Shown here: positions 5,876 to 12,382 of the stretch, piece after piece
Position numbering within the stretch: the first letter of the stretch is position 1
How the letters are laid out: the number at the start of each line of letters is the position of its first letter
DNA from: Methanomicrobiales archaeon
GTDB taxonomy: Archaea > Halobacteriota > Syntropharchaeia > Alkanophagales > Methanospirareceae
Assembly (NCBI GenBank): GCA_003160755.1
Contig: QEXZ01000035.1
Span: forward strand, 1-12,382
DNA length: 12,382 nucleotides
Direction: 5' to 3'
Notes under the pieces: model-generated
Told to the model about the DNA's origin: nothing
What the model saw: the letters and a program-made list of their open reading frames with translations, nothing else
Database searches by the model: none
Translations under genes and position numbers: made by a program

Positions 5876-7159
5876 TCACTTCTTCAAAAATTCCTTCAGG
5901 AGTTTTATCGCACACAAATCACCGCAAATAGAACAGGCATCGCTTTCCGAAGGTCTGCTGTTTCTTATCCTCCGTGCCTCCTCAGGATTTATCGCGAGTT
6001 CCAGTTGCCGTTTCCAATCCAGATTCTTCCTCGCATACGCCATTTCGTCGTCCATGCGTTTTGCCCTCTCTCTTTGCCCCTCTTTCACGATGTCCGCCAC
6101 ATGTGCCGCTATTTTCGTTACGATCGTGCCTTCTTTTATGTCGTTCACGGAAGGCAGAGCCAGATGCTCTGACGGCGAGACCATGCAAAGGAAATCAGCA
6201 CCGTACATGCCCGCAACCGCTCCTCCTATCGCACTGACAAAGTGGTCGTATCCGGGTGCGATGTCGGTAACAAGAGGTCCCAGGAGATATAGGGGTGCAA
6301 AATCAGTTATATGTTTTATCGTCTTCACAGATGCCTCTATTTCGTCCAGTGGCACATGCCCGGGACCTTCAACCATTGCCTGCACTCCTTCTTCACGTGC
6401 ACGTTTCACGAGTTCACCAAGCACGATTGTTTCCATGTATTTCGCCCGATCCGATGCATCGGAAATGCAGCCGGGACGCATACCATCACCCAGGCTAATT
6501 GTCAATTCATACTCTTTCGCTATTTCCAGCAGGTAATCATATTCATCATAAAACGGATTTTCTCGCTCGTTGTGTATCATCCATGCAACGAGAAAAGCAC
6601 CACCGCGACTGACAACGTCTAGAATACGCTCACTCTTCCTCAATCGTGCCAGCGAATTCAAATTCACGCCTGCATGAATGGTAACAAAGTCTATACCGTC
6701 CTTTGCATGTTTCCTCACTGCGTTGAACATGTCATCTGCGCTCATGTCCACCACAGCCCGCTCTTCTGCCTTTTCCAAACCCGCCTGGTATATTGGCACC
6801 GTTCCGACCGGTACATCCACTTCCTTTAAAATCCTTCTTCGTGTTTCATCGAGACTGCTGCTGTTACCCGTAGAGAGGTCCATTATCGCATCAGCACCGT
6901 ATTTCACGGCAGTTTTCGCCTTCTCTACTTCATCTTCGAGGTTAAGGTAGTCCTTTGACGTGCCTACGTTCACGTTCACTTTCGTGCTCATCCGTTCGCC
7001 AATTGCTTTTAGTGCTATGTCCCTGTTCGCATTTCTCGGGATTACAATTCTACCTGTTTCGAGAAGTCGTCGCAGTTTCTCCAAGCTGAGTCCTTCAACT
7101 GAGGCGACTTTCTCTAATTCCTTCTCGTCCCAGTTGACCGTAACGTGAATGGCGCTCAT
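5876..7159 (-). CDS. thiC: Phosphomethylpyrimidine synthase ThiC (archaeal type)
   Basis: A 427-residue ThiC homologue. ThiC is a non-canonical radical-SAM enzyme that rearranges aminoimidazole ribotide into HMP-phosphate for thiamine. Family segments seen in order: VNVNVGTS (62-69), GADAIMDLSTG (~89-99), VPVGTVPIYQA, FVTIHAGVN, LGDGMRPGCISDA, MVEGPGHVPLDEI, LGPLVTDIAPGYDH and GAVAGMYGADFLCMVSPSEHL. The iron-sulfur cluster cysteines are C409, C412 and C416 near the C-terminus. Their spacing is C-x2-C-x3-C, one residue shorter than the C-x2-C-x4-C of well-studied bacterial ThiC. The length fits archaeal ThiC, which lacks the long bacterial N-terminal domain. Its ATG overlaps the ubiD stop as ATGA, so it is translated coupled to ubiD. 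A ThiC paralogue making 5-hydroxybenzimidazole (BzaF type) for cobamides is possible, because methanogens use that base; sequence alone does not settle it. Confidence 0.9.
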   Translation of the reverse strand: MSAIHVTVNWDEKELEKVASVEGLSLEKLRRLLETGRIVIPRNANRDIALKAIGERMSTKVNVNVGTSKDYLNLEDEVEKAKTAVKYGADAIMDLSTGNSSSLDETRRRILKEVDVPVGTVPIYQAGLEKAEERAVVDMSADDMFNAVRKHAKDGIDFVTIHAGVNLNSLARLRKSERILDVVSRGGAFLVAWMIHNERENPFYDEYDYLLEIAKEYELTISLGDGMRPGCISDASDRAKYMETIVLGELVKRAREEGVQAMVEGPGHVPLDEIEASVKTIKHITDFAPLYLLGPLVTDIAPGYDHFVSAIGGAVAGMYGADFLCMVSPSEHLALPSVNDIKEGTIVTKIAAHVADIVKEGQRERAKRMDDEMAYARKNLDWKRQLELAINPEEARRIRNSRPSESDACSICGDLCAIKLLKEFLKK

Positions 7160-8457
7160 TTTTGGTTTTTTATTCTTACAACGCGTTTATACGCCTTTCC
7201 CGCCTCTCCCAACTCCTTTGTCGCATCTATCCCGAACTTTGTCGTGAGTCCATTTTTCGATGAAGGGTCAAGTGACGACCCTTTCGCATTTCTGAGAGCT
7301 ACCACATCCTCATCCCAACGAACCCGCGTCGCTATTGCGTACTCCACATCATCAGGATTGAATATGTCTATGTCTTCATCAACTACGACAACACGTTTAA
7401 GACTTGGATGTGCGGCAAAAGCAGCGATAATCGCGTTTTTTGGCTCTCCTTCCTTCTCTTTCTTTATCTGCACCACGGCATGCAAATAGCAACAGCCGCC
7501 TTCCGTTAAAAACACGTTCTTTACTCGTGCTACACGCTCTACTGCTCGGAACATCAAGGGTTCGTAAGGCACACCCATAAGCAGCTTATGCTCTGCACCT
7601 GAAGGTAGAATGGCATGATAAATCGCGTCCCTTCGCCGATACATTCGCGTAAGCGTAATAACGGGCTCTTCACGTATCTGGTCATAAGTGCCAGTGATAT
7701 CAATAAAAGGCCCTTCTTTTGCTCGTGTTTCGCCTATGTAACCTTCCAGAACGATTTCCGCATGTGGAACCGCTACGCCATTAGCCAGCTTGAAAAGCTC
7801 CACCGGTTCTTTTTTCAGTGCTGAGGCATAGTCAAACTCCTTACCCGGCGGGACCCTTGTAGAAGCAGCTAAAAGAACTAACGGGTCTACCCCTATAGCA
7901 ATTCCGACTTTTAAGTCCTCCCCTCTTTCTATCGCTTCACGATGCATCTTATACAGGTGACGAGAAGGAACAAGCCTTGCCGCTAATCTTTTATCGTCCA
8001 GAACCATCAACCGATGAATGGATGCGTTCATCACGCCATCCGATTCCGCGACAACCACGCCTCCCGTGATGTAAGCGCCACCATCTCCCCTGAAATGGGT
8101 CAATATAGGTAACTCGTTTAAATTCGGCTCGCCGACCACTTCTTTTGTCGCCGAATCCTCAACCATCTTCACTTTTCCATCGTTATTGTTCCCGGCTTCA
8201 GGGATTTTCGCCATAAACGGTGTGAGTTCGGCATAAGAGGTACCAAGCAATTCTGCCAGTATTTCCCTCCCGCCAACTACATTCATTATGACTTTGACGT
8301 TGTGCATGCCGTCAACGGAATGAAAAAGAACAGGCAGTATATTGCCTTTTCGTTCCAGCTCGGCATAAATATCCGCAACCTCGTATTTTGACGATACTTC
8401 ACGCTCAATCTCTATTAACTTCCCTTCCTTCGCCATCCTATCTTTAAATTCTCTCAT
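7156..8457 (-). CDS. UbiD-family decarboxylase, probable anhydromevalonate phosphate decarboxylase
   Basis: UbiD enzymes decarboxylate unsaturated acids with prenylated FMN. Archaeal members of this size act, where tested, on trans-anhydromevalonate 5-phosphate in the archaeal mevalonate pathway, yielding isopentenyl phosphate; the assignment here is by family and lineage. Landmarks numbered from the chosen start: GGAYITGGVVVAES (~126-139), the cofactor-site segment NASIHRLMV (144-152), the glutamate-rich stretch AEIVLEGYI (233-241), EGPFIDITGTYD (248-259) and the C-terminal VVVDEDIDIFNPDDVEYAIATR. The frame extends 18 codons further, but a TATA box (8482-8487) lies inside that extension 24 bases before ATG 8457. 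MREFKDRMAKEGKLIEI is also the usual N-terminus, giving 433 residues and probably a near-leaderless mRNA. First gene of an operon with thiC. Confidence 0.86.
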   Translation of the reverse strand: MREFKDRMAKEGKLIEIEREVSSKYEVADIYAELERKGNILPVLFHSVDGMHNVKVIMNVVGGREILAELLGTSYAELTPFMAKIPEAGNNNDGKVKMVEDSATKEVVGEPNLNELPILTHFRGDGGAYITGGVVVAESDGVMNASIHRLMVLDDKRLAARLVPSRHLYKMHREAIERGEDLKVGIAIGVDPLVLLAASTRVPPGKEFDYASALKKEPVELFKLANGVAVPHAEIVLEGYIGETRAKEGPFIDITGTYDQIREEPVITLTRMYRRRDAIYHAILPSGAEHKLLMGVPYEPLMFRAVERVARVKNVFLTEGGCCYLHAVVQIKKEKEGEPKNAIIAAFAAHPSLKRVVVVDEDIDIFNPDDVEYAIATRVRWDEDVVALRNAKGSSLDPSSKNGLTTKFGIDATKELGEAGKAYKRVVRIKNQK

Positions 8458-8481
8458 TTTTTGGTTGCTAATCAAATAATG

Positions 8482-8487
8482 TTTAAA
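8482..8487 (-). promoter_or_regulatory. TATA box of the ubiD-thiC operon
   Basis: On the minus strand tttaaa, in the context catttaaaca, lies 24 bases upstream of ATG 8457. That spacing puts transcription start at or just before the ATG. It argues against the longer N-terminus that begins at 8511. Confidence 0.6.
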
Positions 8488-8549
8488 TGTATATGGAATA
8501 ATAAAAAACAATATTAATAGCGGAGACGAACAAATAGAAAATAAATTAT

Positions 8550-8580
8550 AGACACAGATTAACGCAGATTAACACAGATA
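8550..8580 (-). repeat. Three 10-base units (aacacagatt type) of the dispersed repeat
   Basis: Decamers at 8551-8560, 8561-8570 and 8571-8580 follow the pattern (a/g)ac(a/g)cagatt with single differences. Bases 8550-8567 match the reverse complement of 8622-8639 at 14 of 18 positions, so this and the next element form an inverted pair around ~55 bases. Confidence 0.8.
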
Positions 8581-8623
8581 GATGACAAAAATCAACAATG
8601 TTAAACTTAAATAAGTCCGTGCC

Positions 8624-8651
8624 GTGTAAATCCGTGTCTTAAATAGAAGGA
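8624..8651 (+). promoter_or_regulatory. 28-base dispersed element with TATA box upstream of the 167-residue gene
   Basis: This is the second near-exact copy of the 4185-4212 element. It contains cttaaata at 8638-8645, a good archaeal TATA box 32 bases before ATG 8678. It would start a transcript with roughly a 10-base leader. A second TATA-like tttatata (8660-8667) is too close to the ATG to serve that start. A further cttaaata lies at 8606-8613. Confidence 0.55.
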
Positions 8652-8677
8652 CGCTATACTTTATATACAACAAGAAA

Positions 8678-9181
8678 ATGAAATCCAAAACCGCAATAAA
8701 AATACGAATGGGAGCGGCATTAGCGATACTGTTACTGGTGGTCGCCGTAGTTGCGTTTTCTGGATATTTCGAAGACCAATCGGAGTTTGACTTGGAATTT
8801 ATTGATATTAAAGTTGAAAATCCAAAACCATCTCTATTAAGCAACCGCGTAGTAACAATTGACCCGGGCGAATCTGTTACCGTCTGCGTTACGGTGCAGA
8901 ACAACGGAGAGGAGATTATTTATCGCGACGCTTACGGCGTTGGCATAGAGGTGGTCTACCCGAAGGAGGGCGCTAAATACTGGAAATTACCCGCGGAACG
9001 ATTAATGGTGATAGATATGGGTCCGGGAGGAGAATCAAGTTATACCTTTAACGCATGGAACAGAAAAGAAAAACCGTTTACCGGAAACTTTAAAATGCAC
9101 GCCTATATCAGGTCAATTCAAACGGGTAATAAACTTGCTCGGAGTGGGAACGTGACCGTTGAATTAAAACCCCCTCAGTGA
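8678..9181 (+). CDS. Membrane-anchored extracytoplasmic beta-sandwich protein, function unknown
   Basis: A 167-residue protein. Residues 1-11 are basic (MKSKTAIKIRM) and residues 12-29 form one hydrophobic helix (GAALAILLLVVAVVAFSG), a signal peptide or signal anchor without a clear cleavage site or lipobox. The rest is strand-rich and soluble. The VVTIDPGESVTVCVTVQNNGEEIIY segment (~58-82) and the glycine-rich MGPGGESSYTFNAW turn (~113-126) resemble CARDB/NEW3-like Ig folds, in which a basal strand is followed by V.V.NNG. Such domains occur in archaeal surface proteins; the ligand is unknown. It is divergent from ubiD and has its own promoter element. An internal ATG at 8708 (residue 11) is a possible later start but would lose the positive N-terminus. 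I do not recognise a named family. Confidence 0.7.
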   Translation: MKSKTAIKIRMGAALAILLLVVAVVAFSGYFEDQSEFDLEFIDIKVENPKPSLLSNRVVTIDPGESVTVCVTVQNNGEEIIYRDAYGVGIEVVYPKEGAKYWKLPAERLMVIDMGPGGESSYTFNAWNRKEKPFTGNFKMHAYIRSIQTGNKLARSGNVTVELKPPQ

Positions 9182-9230
9182 TAGCCATGACGTATCTGAC
9201 CATACGGACTTAACATAGGTGTTTGAATGT

Positions 9231-10178
9231 TTAAATAAAGGCAAAATAGCCGACCAGAAACCCTATTATCGCACCTGAATTAAGAAACGGCAGCCCTGCA
9301 TGCGGTTTGCCCCTGCCCGCAATTCTGCTCAGCACCGCATAACCCGCCAGAGTGCCTATTAACGCACCCAAAGCAGGTGCGTTTATCAGCCCCAAGAAGT
9401 AAGTAAATGCAGGCATACAATTCGCAGACACAACCAGCATAGAAGGGATAATCGCATCGCCAAGCCCCATAAAAAATGCCTCTCCCATCTCGCTCTTACC
9501 CTTATCCTTATCCTGACCTTTTTCGTGGAGTAAAGAGAAATTCCGCTTCCGCGGCAGGACAAAAAGGACAGGTATTCGCAAATCCACGATGGATTCTGCC
9601 AGCGACACCATGTGCTTCGTCTTGTAAACCGCAATTGCATCATACACCGCTAAAATTATCATTAGTAGCACGATTAGTTTAGGTATTAGCGAAATCCCGA
9701 ATATCGCCGCTGCTCCACCAGCTATTATCAAACCCGTTGCATCGAGAACGTACCATTCGGGATATTTATACAGCAGAAGAGTAAGTGCAATAGTGCCGAT
9801 TATAGCGATGTAAGCATAATAAGCATAATGAACAGGAAGAACGGCCAGCACGTAATATATCGTTACTGCCACCGCTGCAAGCATCACAAAATGGACAAGT
9901 TTCTGCCCGCCAAACCTGAGCACCGCGAGAATAAACGCCGTGAAAACTATAATAAGAATAACAAAATAGACGGGATTCCACACCGATTCGGGATTCTGAA
10001 ACGCCTTTACACCTGAAGCTTCAAACGGTGCCGCAAGCATTAACGCAATTACTGCCGTAAACACGATAAAAAGGCCCATTCCTATGCATAGAACAGGACT
10101 CATCTCCTGTGCTTCTGCTTCTAGCTCTGATTCTGGTTCTGGTTCTGCTTTTTGTTCTTCGTTTTTGTTTTCGTTCAT
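9231..10178 (-). CDS. Presenilin / signal-peptide-peptidase-like intramembrane aspartyl protease
   Basis: An archaeal GxGD-type membrane protease (presenilin homologue PSH, MEROPS A22). Numbered from ATG 10178 it has 315 residues and nine predicted membrane helices, as in the family. Helix 6 carries the catalytic YD (LAVYDAIAVYKTKH, Asp180) and helix 7 the GLGD motif (MGLGDAIIPSML, Asp241). The PAL-type loop before helix 9 is AGLPFLNSG (~294-302). A very acidic Glu-rich cytoplasmic tail precedes helix 1, and a charged loop rich in Lys/Asp separates helices 6 and 7, where eukaryotic presenilins are processed. The open frame reaches back to a TTG at 10217, but ATG 10178 is the better start. The family cuts transmembrane helices inside the bilayer; archaeal substrates are unknown. 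It lies 49 bases downstream of the TOPRIM-like gene on the same strand and might be co-transcribed. Confidence 0.88.
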   Translation of the reverse strand: MNENKNEEQKAEPEPESELEAEAQEMSPVLCIGMGLFIVFTAVIALMLAAPFEASGVKAFQNPESVWNPVYFVILIIVFTAFILAVLRFGGQKLVHFVMLAAVAVTIYYVLAVLPVHYAYYAYIAIIGTIALTLLLYKYPEWYVLDATGLIIAGGAAAIFGISLIPKLIVLLMIILAVYDAIAVYKTKHMVSLAESIVDLRIPVLFVLPRKRNFSLLHEKGQDKDKGKSEMGEAFFMGLGDAIIPSMLVVSANCMPAFTYFLGLINAPALGALIGTLAGYAVLSRIAGRGKPHAGLPFLNSGAIIGFLVGYFAFI

Positions 10179-10227
10179 TTTGTTCTTTCGTATTGCATTA
10201 AAGCTATGGTAAAACAAAAATACGACC

Positions 10228-10923
10228 TTAACTTATAGATTTTAGATACTCACATCCCTTAATTTGCTGTGGAAATACACTTTCCACAATTTTTCTTTTC
10301 TCCTTTAATCCCTTGAAAATTTTTAACTGCCGATCATGGTTGATTGATTTCCAAGCCGCTTTAGAATTATCAAAATCTCCAACACCAATTGAAAGTATTT
10401 CCGCAGCTTTCAGTAAATGGTCTTCTATGCTGTGCTTGTCTGTGTGGATTTCATCAAGACCGTTTATAACGATTATCAACTCAAACGCTTTGCTACCATG
10501 TTTACCCTTGTAAACTTTCAGCCTTTTTTCGCTTTCTTCATCAATTACTTTGATTTTACCTGTTGCAAGCTTTTTCACGCCCTCATGAATCGTTTCATAA
10601 ATTGTGCTCATTTTGTCGTCTTCTTGATCCATTAAAAATATGATTTTGCGAATGTTCCCTTTCATCAGGTATCTTGGAATCAAATCGATAACGCCAAAAC
10701 GTGTTCTTTCAGGTTTAACTATCCCTGCAATTTTATCCCCCTTTAAATGGAAAGCAATTATGCTGAATGCTATATCATCGGGAGTCCCGTCACCTATGAC
10801 CACAAGAGTATCCAAATCATGTGTAGCCACTTCTTTGACAAGAACATCCATCTTAAGACGCCTCGAAATTTTGGATGTATTTGTTACTAATCTGCTGCTT
10901 AGCTCTAACGGATAGAGTTTCAT
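10228..10923 (-). CDS. TOPRIM-like protein paired with OLD-type ATPase (putative nuclease subunit)
   Basis: A 231-residue protein overlapping the ATPase upstream by ATGA (10920-10923). Its layout follows DUF3226/OLD-type TOPRIM domains. A strand and loop come first, TLVVIGDGTPDD (39-50), where the motif-1 glutamate is expected. Next is a hydrophobic strand ending in acidic residues, IIFLMDQEDD (94-103), matching the DxD motif. Then comes a strand followed by SIEDHLL (165-171), matching the G.lEd.ll segment seen after the core. TOPRIM domains bind metal and cleave or join DNA/RNA; as partners of OLD-like ATPases they act as nucleases. Motif 1 is unusual: the position normally E is D45 or I43 depending on alignment. 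No recognisable membrane or signal sequence. The assignment rests on motif order and the paired ATPase, so a different alpha/beta fold cannot be excluded. Confidence 0.6.
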   Translation of the reverse strand: MKLYPLELSSRLVTNTSKISRRLKMDVLVKEVATHDLDTLVVIGDGTPDDIAFSIIAFHLKGDKIAGIVKPERTRFGVIDLIPRYLMKGNIRKIIFLMDQEDDKMSTIYETIHEGVKKLATGKIKVIDEESEKRLKVYKGKHGSKAFELIIVINGLDEIHTDKHSIEDHLLKAAEILSIGVGDFDNSKAAWKSINHDRQLKIFKGLKEKRKIVESVFPQQIKGCEYLKSIS

Positions 10924-11969
10924 AGTAAGAAGGGCTCCGCAACTCTCACATCAATTCCGGCTTCGAGAAGCTCCTCTATATCCTTTAACGTGAGACTCTC
11001 CGCTTTAAGATTGTTCTTCTCCAATGAAGTCAGATAAATCACTGCTTTTTCTTCGTTCAAACCCGCTATCGTTCTCGCAGCCTCTAAACTGTGCGTTGTA
11101 AAAATGACTTGATTGCCATTTTCTACTATATCAAAAAACCATTCAGCAATACTCAGCAGCATTCTCGGGTTGAGATGCGCTTCAATGTCATCCCAGAGCA
11201 AGACCTTTGGTTTCTCTAATTCGTAAAGAAGCTTTGCAATTATATAACTCTGGACACCTTCACCAAGGTCACCAAGCCTTATCCTCCGCCCATCTTCTAA
11301 GAATCCATAAATCGCCAGTTTCCCACCAAGAAAGGGTTCTATCGTTATGTCCCTGTAATTATCATAAACAAGCCCTGAGACGTCCTCAGCAACTTTTTTG
11401 CAAATCCCTAAATTTATGATTGATGCCCAATTACTCTCTAAGTATTCATAACCCATTTTGACCAATTTTGAGCTTATTAAAAGCGTATTTTCTATGGGCA
11501 ATTCTTTTGCACCCACTTCTATTGAAATATGACGTTTGGACATATCCATACTCCCAATCCTCCGTGTTTCTACCTTTTCACCATCAATTGTTACTGGATA
11601 AATCTCTCCTGTCTTTTGCTTGTTTGTAGACGCAACGATATATGGGGCGTTTTTAGTGAATAGGAGCACGTAGTCATCTCCATCCACTTTACAGCCTAAT
11701 TCAACTTGGTTTGCTGTATAATTGTAGAGCAAAAAAGCATATCCCTCACTGCTGAGAGTTTTATGCATTGAATTGATGACTTCTGCCGCTGTGTTAAAGT
11801 CTCCGATTACATAAGGAACCGTGCGAAAAGGATTTGGTGCTAAGAACAACGCTTCGAGAACTGTTGTCTTCCCTGAATTATTTCCTCCCAAGAGGATTGT
11901 CAGTGGAGCTAAATCTATCTCTCCTTCTTTTATTCCTCTGAAATTCTTTATTCTCAGTTTCGTTATCAT
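10920..11969 (-). CDS. OLD/SMC-like AAA family ATPase
   Basis: A 349-residue ABC/SMC-type ATPase without coiled-coil insert. The N-terminal ITKLRIKNFRGIKEGEIDLAPLTILLGGNNSGKT carries Walker A at 28-35, followed by VLEALFLAPNPF. The signature-like LGDLGEGVQS is at 232-241. Walker B is VLLWDDIEAHLNP (256-268), and FTTHSLEA (290-297) is the switch histidine. The residue after the Walker B aspartate is Asp261 where most relatives have Glu; WDD is, as far as I recall, typical of an archaeal subgroup of these ATPases. OLD-like ATPases power or gate nucleases in phage defence and DNA repair. This one lacks its own TOPRIM domain and is translationally coupled to a TOPRIM-like gene, so the two likely form a split OLD-type complex. 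A TATA box sits 26 bases before the ATG. Confidence 0.87.
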   Translation of the reverse strand: MITKLRIKNFRGIKEGEIDLAPLTILLGGNNSGKTTVLEALFLAPNPFRTVPYVIGDFNTAAEVINSMHKTLSSEGYAFLLYNYTANQVELGCKVDGDDYVLLFTKNAPYIVASTNKQKTGEIYPVTIDGEKVETRRIGSMDMSKRHISIEVGAKELPIENTLLISSKLVKMGYEYLESNWASIINLGICKKVAEDVSGLVYDNYRDITIEPFLGGKLAIYGFLEDGRRIRLGDLGEGVQSYIIAKLLYELEKPKVLLWDDIEAHLNPRMLLSIAEWFFDIVENGNQVIFTTHSLEAARTIAGLNEEKAVIYLTSLEKNNLKAESLTLKDIEELLEAGIDVRVAEPFLL

Positions 11970-11991
11970 AGTTGTTGTTAGTATTTAGTAA

Positions 11992-11999
11992 TAAATAAA
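11992..11999 (-). promoter_or_regulatory. TATA box of the ATPase/TOPRIM-like operon
   Basis: On the minus strand the sequence is tttattta, within ctttatttatta, centred about 26 bases before ATG 11969. That is the spacing for a leaderless or near-leaderless archaeal mRNA. It implies that the pair is transcribed from its own promoter and not only as readthrough from cofD. Confidence 0.55.
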
Positions 12000-12034
12000 G
12001 TTTGCTGTTAACTTTTATTGTTTTTACATATCGC

Positions 12035-12382
12035 CTAAAAATTTTGGAGAAACGTTGCCAGTTTTTCACTATCCGCATCGTTTCTTATTATAATGTCGGT
12101 TTTGAATACATCCACCTCTTCATCCTCCACCGTGCATTCATCACCCCTATCTATGATAAGCACGTCTAAGAAGTCTTCGTAACACTTGAATACCCCATAA
12201 GGCGATACCTCAAACCCTTTTGCTCGCATGAATTTTCCCGCGGGTCCGCTTACTGGCTCAGTGCCCACGATTGGTGAAATCGCCACCACTTTTTTACGTT
12301 TTAACGTCTCTCTTACTCCTTCCAAACTCAAAATAGAGCCTATGCTCGTTATCGGATTGCTCGGTCCTATCAGCACAACTTC
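12035..12382 (-). CDS. cofD: CofD, 2-phospho-L-lactate transferase of F420 synthesis (C-terminal part)
   Basis: The frame is open to the window end and begins mid-protein (EVVLIGPSNPITSIG...). Visible are 115 C-terminal residues of a ~300-residue enzyme. Recognisable segments: LIGPSNPITSIGSILSLEGVRETL, VVAISPIVG, EPVSGPAGKFMRAKGFEVSPYGV and the FLDVLIIDRGD end. CofD transfers the phospholactyl (or equivalent) moiety from its guanosine-diphospho carrier to the deazaflavin Fo, giving F420-0, in the cytoplasm. F420 is the hydride carrier of methanogens and relatives and is the strongest lineage clue in this window. The stop TAG is at 12035-12037; 65 bases separate it from the ATPase start. Confidence 0.93.
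   Translation of the reverse strand, partial: EVVLIGPSNPITSIGSILSLEGVRETLKRKKVVAISPIVGTEPVSGPAGKFMRAKGFEVSPYGVFKCYEDFLDVLIIDRGDECTVEDEEVDVFKTDIIIRNDADSEKLATFLQNF

Noticed and set aside
5840..7148. Plus-strand frames opposite thiC
   Set aside because: Antisense shadows; the minus strand carries a complete ThiC with all family motifs.
8458..8511. Longer N-terminus of the UbiD protein
   Set aside because: The added 18 residues are hydrophobic/aromatic and not UbiD-like, and a TATA box lies within them.
10179..10217. TTG start giving 13 more residues to the presenilin-like protein
   Set aside because: ATG 10178 is a better codon and begins a sensible acidic tail; the extra residues look like leader sequence.
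1..12382. tRNA, rRNA or insertion-sequence transposase genes
   Set aside because: I found no cloverleaf-like stretch, rRNA core sequence or transposase motif in the gaps or frames; a covariance-model scan would be needed to be certain for small RNAs.

Overview
The window looks like a chromosomal segment of a methane- or F420-metabolising euryarchaeon (methanogen, ANME or a relative). The evidence is the C-terminal part of CofD (coenzyme F420 synthesis), an archaeal-type UbiD decarboxylase of the kind assigned to the archaeal mevalonate pathway, an archaeal ThiC, an archaeal presenilin-like membrane protease, an AIR-synthase-family protein, and archaeal TATA boxes 24-32 bases upstream of several starts. 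The lineage is inferred from gene content, not from a marker tree.

Left part (1-4150), plus strand, accessory in character. It opens with the 3' part of an AlbA_2/HATPase_c_4/winged-helix regulator whose end runs into stacked short tandem repeats. A decayed stretch follows (about 1400-2411) with stop-interrupted small ORFs and a duplicated 31-base gene end. Next is a tight set of three: an N-terminal GNAT fragment, an ASCH-domain protein and a Fic enzyme with a winged-helix tail. The regulator and the Fic protein end in the same 61-residue winged-helix module, and each is followed at once by a different set of tandem repeats.

Middle part (4180-9230), mostly housekeeping. An AIR-synthase-related gene (+) converges on a ubiD-thiC operon (-, ATGA overlap). 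A small membrane-anchored extracytoplasmic protein (+) is divergent from ubiD. The intergenic gaps carry a family of dispersed repeats built on a CCGTGT / ACACGG core, twice as inverted pairs. A nearly identical 28-base copy sits just upstream of both plus-strand genes and carries a TATA-like sequence in one of them.

Right part (9231-12382), all minus strand: cofD (cut by the window end), an OLD/SMC-like AAA ATPase, a TOPRIM-like partner overlapping it by ATGA, and a nine-helix presenilin-like protease. The ATPase/TOPRIM-like pair is the best candidate for an uncharacterised system. It has the architecture of split OLD-type nuclease defence modules but departs from consensus at the Walker B glutamate and at TOPRIM motif 1.
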